Shown here: one piece after another, positions 6,452 through 7,444 of the stretch
How the letters are laid out: every line of letters begins with the position of its first letter
Numbering within the stretch: position 1 is the first letter of the stretch
Assembly (NCBI GenBank): GCA_016789625.1
Contig: JAEUQS010000227.1
Coordinates: forward strand, 1 to 7,444
Reading direction: 5' to 3'
Source of the DNA: Acidobacteriota bacterium
GTDB lineage: Bacteria > Acidobacteriota > Thermoanaerobaculia > UBA5066
Length of the DNA stretch: 7,444 nt
The notes under the pieces: generated by a model
Seen by the model: the letters and a program-made list of their open reading frames with translations, nothing else
What the model was told of the DNA's origin: nothing
Database searches by the model: none
Program-made: the position numbers and the translations under genes

Positions 6452-7444
6452 TGGCGGTGCCGGAAGGGAAGCTGGGCGTTCTCCTCATCCAGCTCGGCGG
6501 CCCGCAGAAGCGCGAGGACCTCAAGCCCTTCCTCTACGAGCTCTTCGCCGACCCCGAGATCCTCGGCATCCCGTTCGCGCCCGCGCGGAAGGCGGTCGCG
6601 TGGTTCATCGCCACGACGCGCGCGCCCAAGAGCGCCGAGACGTACGAGAAGATCGGCTGGTCGCCCATTCGCTGCTGGACGGAGAAGCAGGCCATGCTCC
6701 TCGAGGAGCGCCTCGCGAAGGACGGCCTCGAGGCCATCGTGAAGCCCAGCATGACGTGCTCGCGCCCGTTCGTGAGGGAGGCGCTCAAGGAGCTGAAGAA
6801 CGCGGGAGTCACGCGGCTCCTCGCGCTGCCGCTCTACCCGCAGTACTCGGTCACCACCACGCGCAGCTCCTTCTCGAAGGTCACGGAGGACCTCGCGCAC
6901 CTGAAGTGGAAACCCGAGCGGCTGGACGCGCCCGGCTCCTGGTTCGAGGACCCGAGCTTCATCGCCGCGCACGTAAAGACCATCGAGGCGGCGGCCCGCA
7001 CCCTGCCCGACCAGGACCCTTCGAAGACGGTTCTCCTCTACTCCGCGCACAGCCTTCCCGTCGCGACCGTGGAGAAGAAGAAGGACCCGTATCCCGAGCA
7101 CATCGAGGCCACCGCGGCCGCCATCGACGCAGCGCTGGGAAACCGATATCGCTCGCGGCTCGCGTACCAGTCGAAGGTGGGGCCCATGGCCTGGCTCGGC
7201 CCCGCCACGCAGAACGTCATCGCCGAGCTCGCGGCCGAGGGCGTGAAGCAGGTCGTCGTCGCCCCCATCGCGTTCGTTTCGGACCACGTCGAGACGCTCT
7301 ACGAGATCAGCATGCTTTTCGCCGACGACGCCCGCGCGCGCGGCATCACGCATTTCGTGCCCGCGGCCGGCCTGAACGACTCGCCCCTCTTCATCGACGC
7401 GCTCCGCAACGTCGTGGTCGAGACGCTCGCTCGCGCGTCCAAGC
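6451..7444 (+). CDS. hemH: Ferrochelatase (C-terminus cut by right edge)
   Basis: Inserts Fe(II) into the porphyrin in the last step of heme synthesis, usually at the cytoplasmic face of the membrane. From ATG 6451, 331 codons are visible without a stop; bacterial ferrochelatases are mostly 310-360 residues, so little is missing. It starts with the family's LLIQLGGP (11-18). The catalytic metal-site His is H200 in YSAHSLP, and the conserved Glu is E281 in SDHVETLYE. YQSKVGPMAWLGP matches the family's conserved YQSrvGp-W-P motif. With HemN directly upstream, the substrate should be protoporphyrin IX rather than coproporphyrin III. Only C75 and C103 are present in the visible part, so the four-cysteine [2Fe-2S] cluster of some ferrochelatases cannot form unless the unseen end supplies more. 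The usual IGGGSP loop reads IGWSP, one residue shorter. The overlap with hemN implies coupled expression. Confidence 0.95.
   Translation, partial: MAVPEGKLGVLLIQLGGPQKREDLKPFLYELFADPEILGIPFAPARKAVAWFIATTRAPKSAETYEKIGWSPIRCWTEKQAMLLEERLAKDGLEAIVKPSMTCSRPFVREALKELKNAGVTRLLALPLYPQYSVTTTRSSFSKVTEDLAHLKWKPERLDAPGSWFEDPSFIAAHVKTIEAAARTLPDQDPSKTVLLYSAHSLPVATVEKKKDPYPEHIEATAAAIDAALGNRYRSRLAYQSKVGPMAWLGPATQNVIAELAAEGVKQVVVAPIAFVSDHVETLYEISMLFADDARARGITHFVPAAGLNDSPLFIDALRNVVVETLARASK

Noticed and set aside
1..7444. An undescribed defence, mobile or biosynthetic system
   Set aside because: All five genes belong to well-known families, and base composition is even across the window. I saw no terminal repeats, integrase, CRISPR repeats or unfamiliar genes.

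Overview
The window is GC-rich chromosomal DNA from a Gram-negative-type bacterium and holds five protein genes, two of them cut by the window edges. Third codon positions are strongly G/C. That explains the long spurious open frames on the opposite strands. A signal-peptide M13 metallopeptidase, a long-armed chemoreceptor with a NASLLASRAGEHG-type tip, and a hemE-hemN-hemH order would fit Acidobacteriota or Myxococcota. This placement is inference only; no marker gene fixes it.

Layout. (1) Positions 1-1628, minus strand: a methyl-accepting chemotaxis protein. It starts at about 1628 and runs leftward off the edge without a stop. (2) Positions 1629-1758: a 130-base divergent intergenic region with two perfect hairpins, the first followed by a T run, and then a near-perfect Shine-Dalgarno. 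(3) Positions 1759-3852, plus strand: a secreted M13 (neprilysin/PepO-type) zinc endopeptidase with a TTG start, followed by a strong intrinsic terminator at 3880-3910. (4) Positions 3919 to the right edge, plus strand: a heme module, hemE (uroporphyrinogen decarboxylase), hemN (oxygen-independent coproporphyrinogen III oxidase) and hemH (ferrochelatase, open at the right edge). No gene-free stretch exceeds 300 bases, and I see no tRNA, rRNA, CRISPR array, insertion sequence or prophage gene.

How the genes work together. HemE makes coproporphyrinogen III and HemN converts it to protoporphyrinogen IX using SAM radical chemistry and no oxygen. HemH inserts Fe(II) into protoporphyrin IX. The intervening protoporphyrinogen oxidase (HemG, HemY or HemJ) is not in the window and may lie just to the right. 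hemN and hemH overlap by one base and are surely co-transcribed. hemE is separated from the peptidase by the terminator, so it probably begins its own transcription unit. The chemoreceptor and peptidase are divergent neighbours with no clear functional link.

This is mostly an ordinary housekeeping region. The points worth a second look are the hairpin-rich leader of the peptidase, an exact 16-base direct repeat bracketing the hemE-hemN junction, starts without Shine-Dalgarno that carry TANNNT boxes 6-8 bases upstream, and a chemoreceptor with almost no periplasmic domain but very long cytoplasmic arms and altered tip contacts. I found no convincing undescribed multi-gene system.
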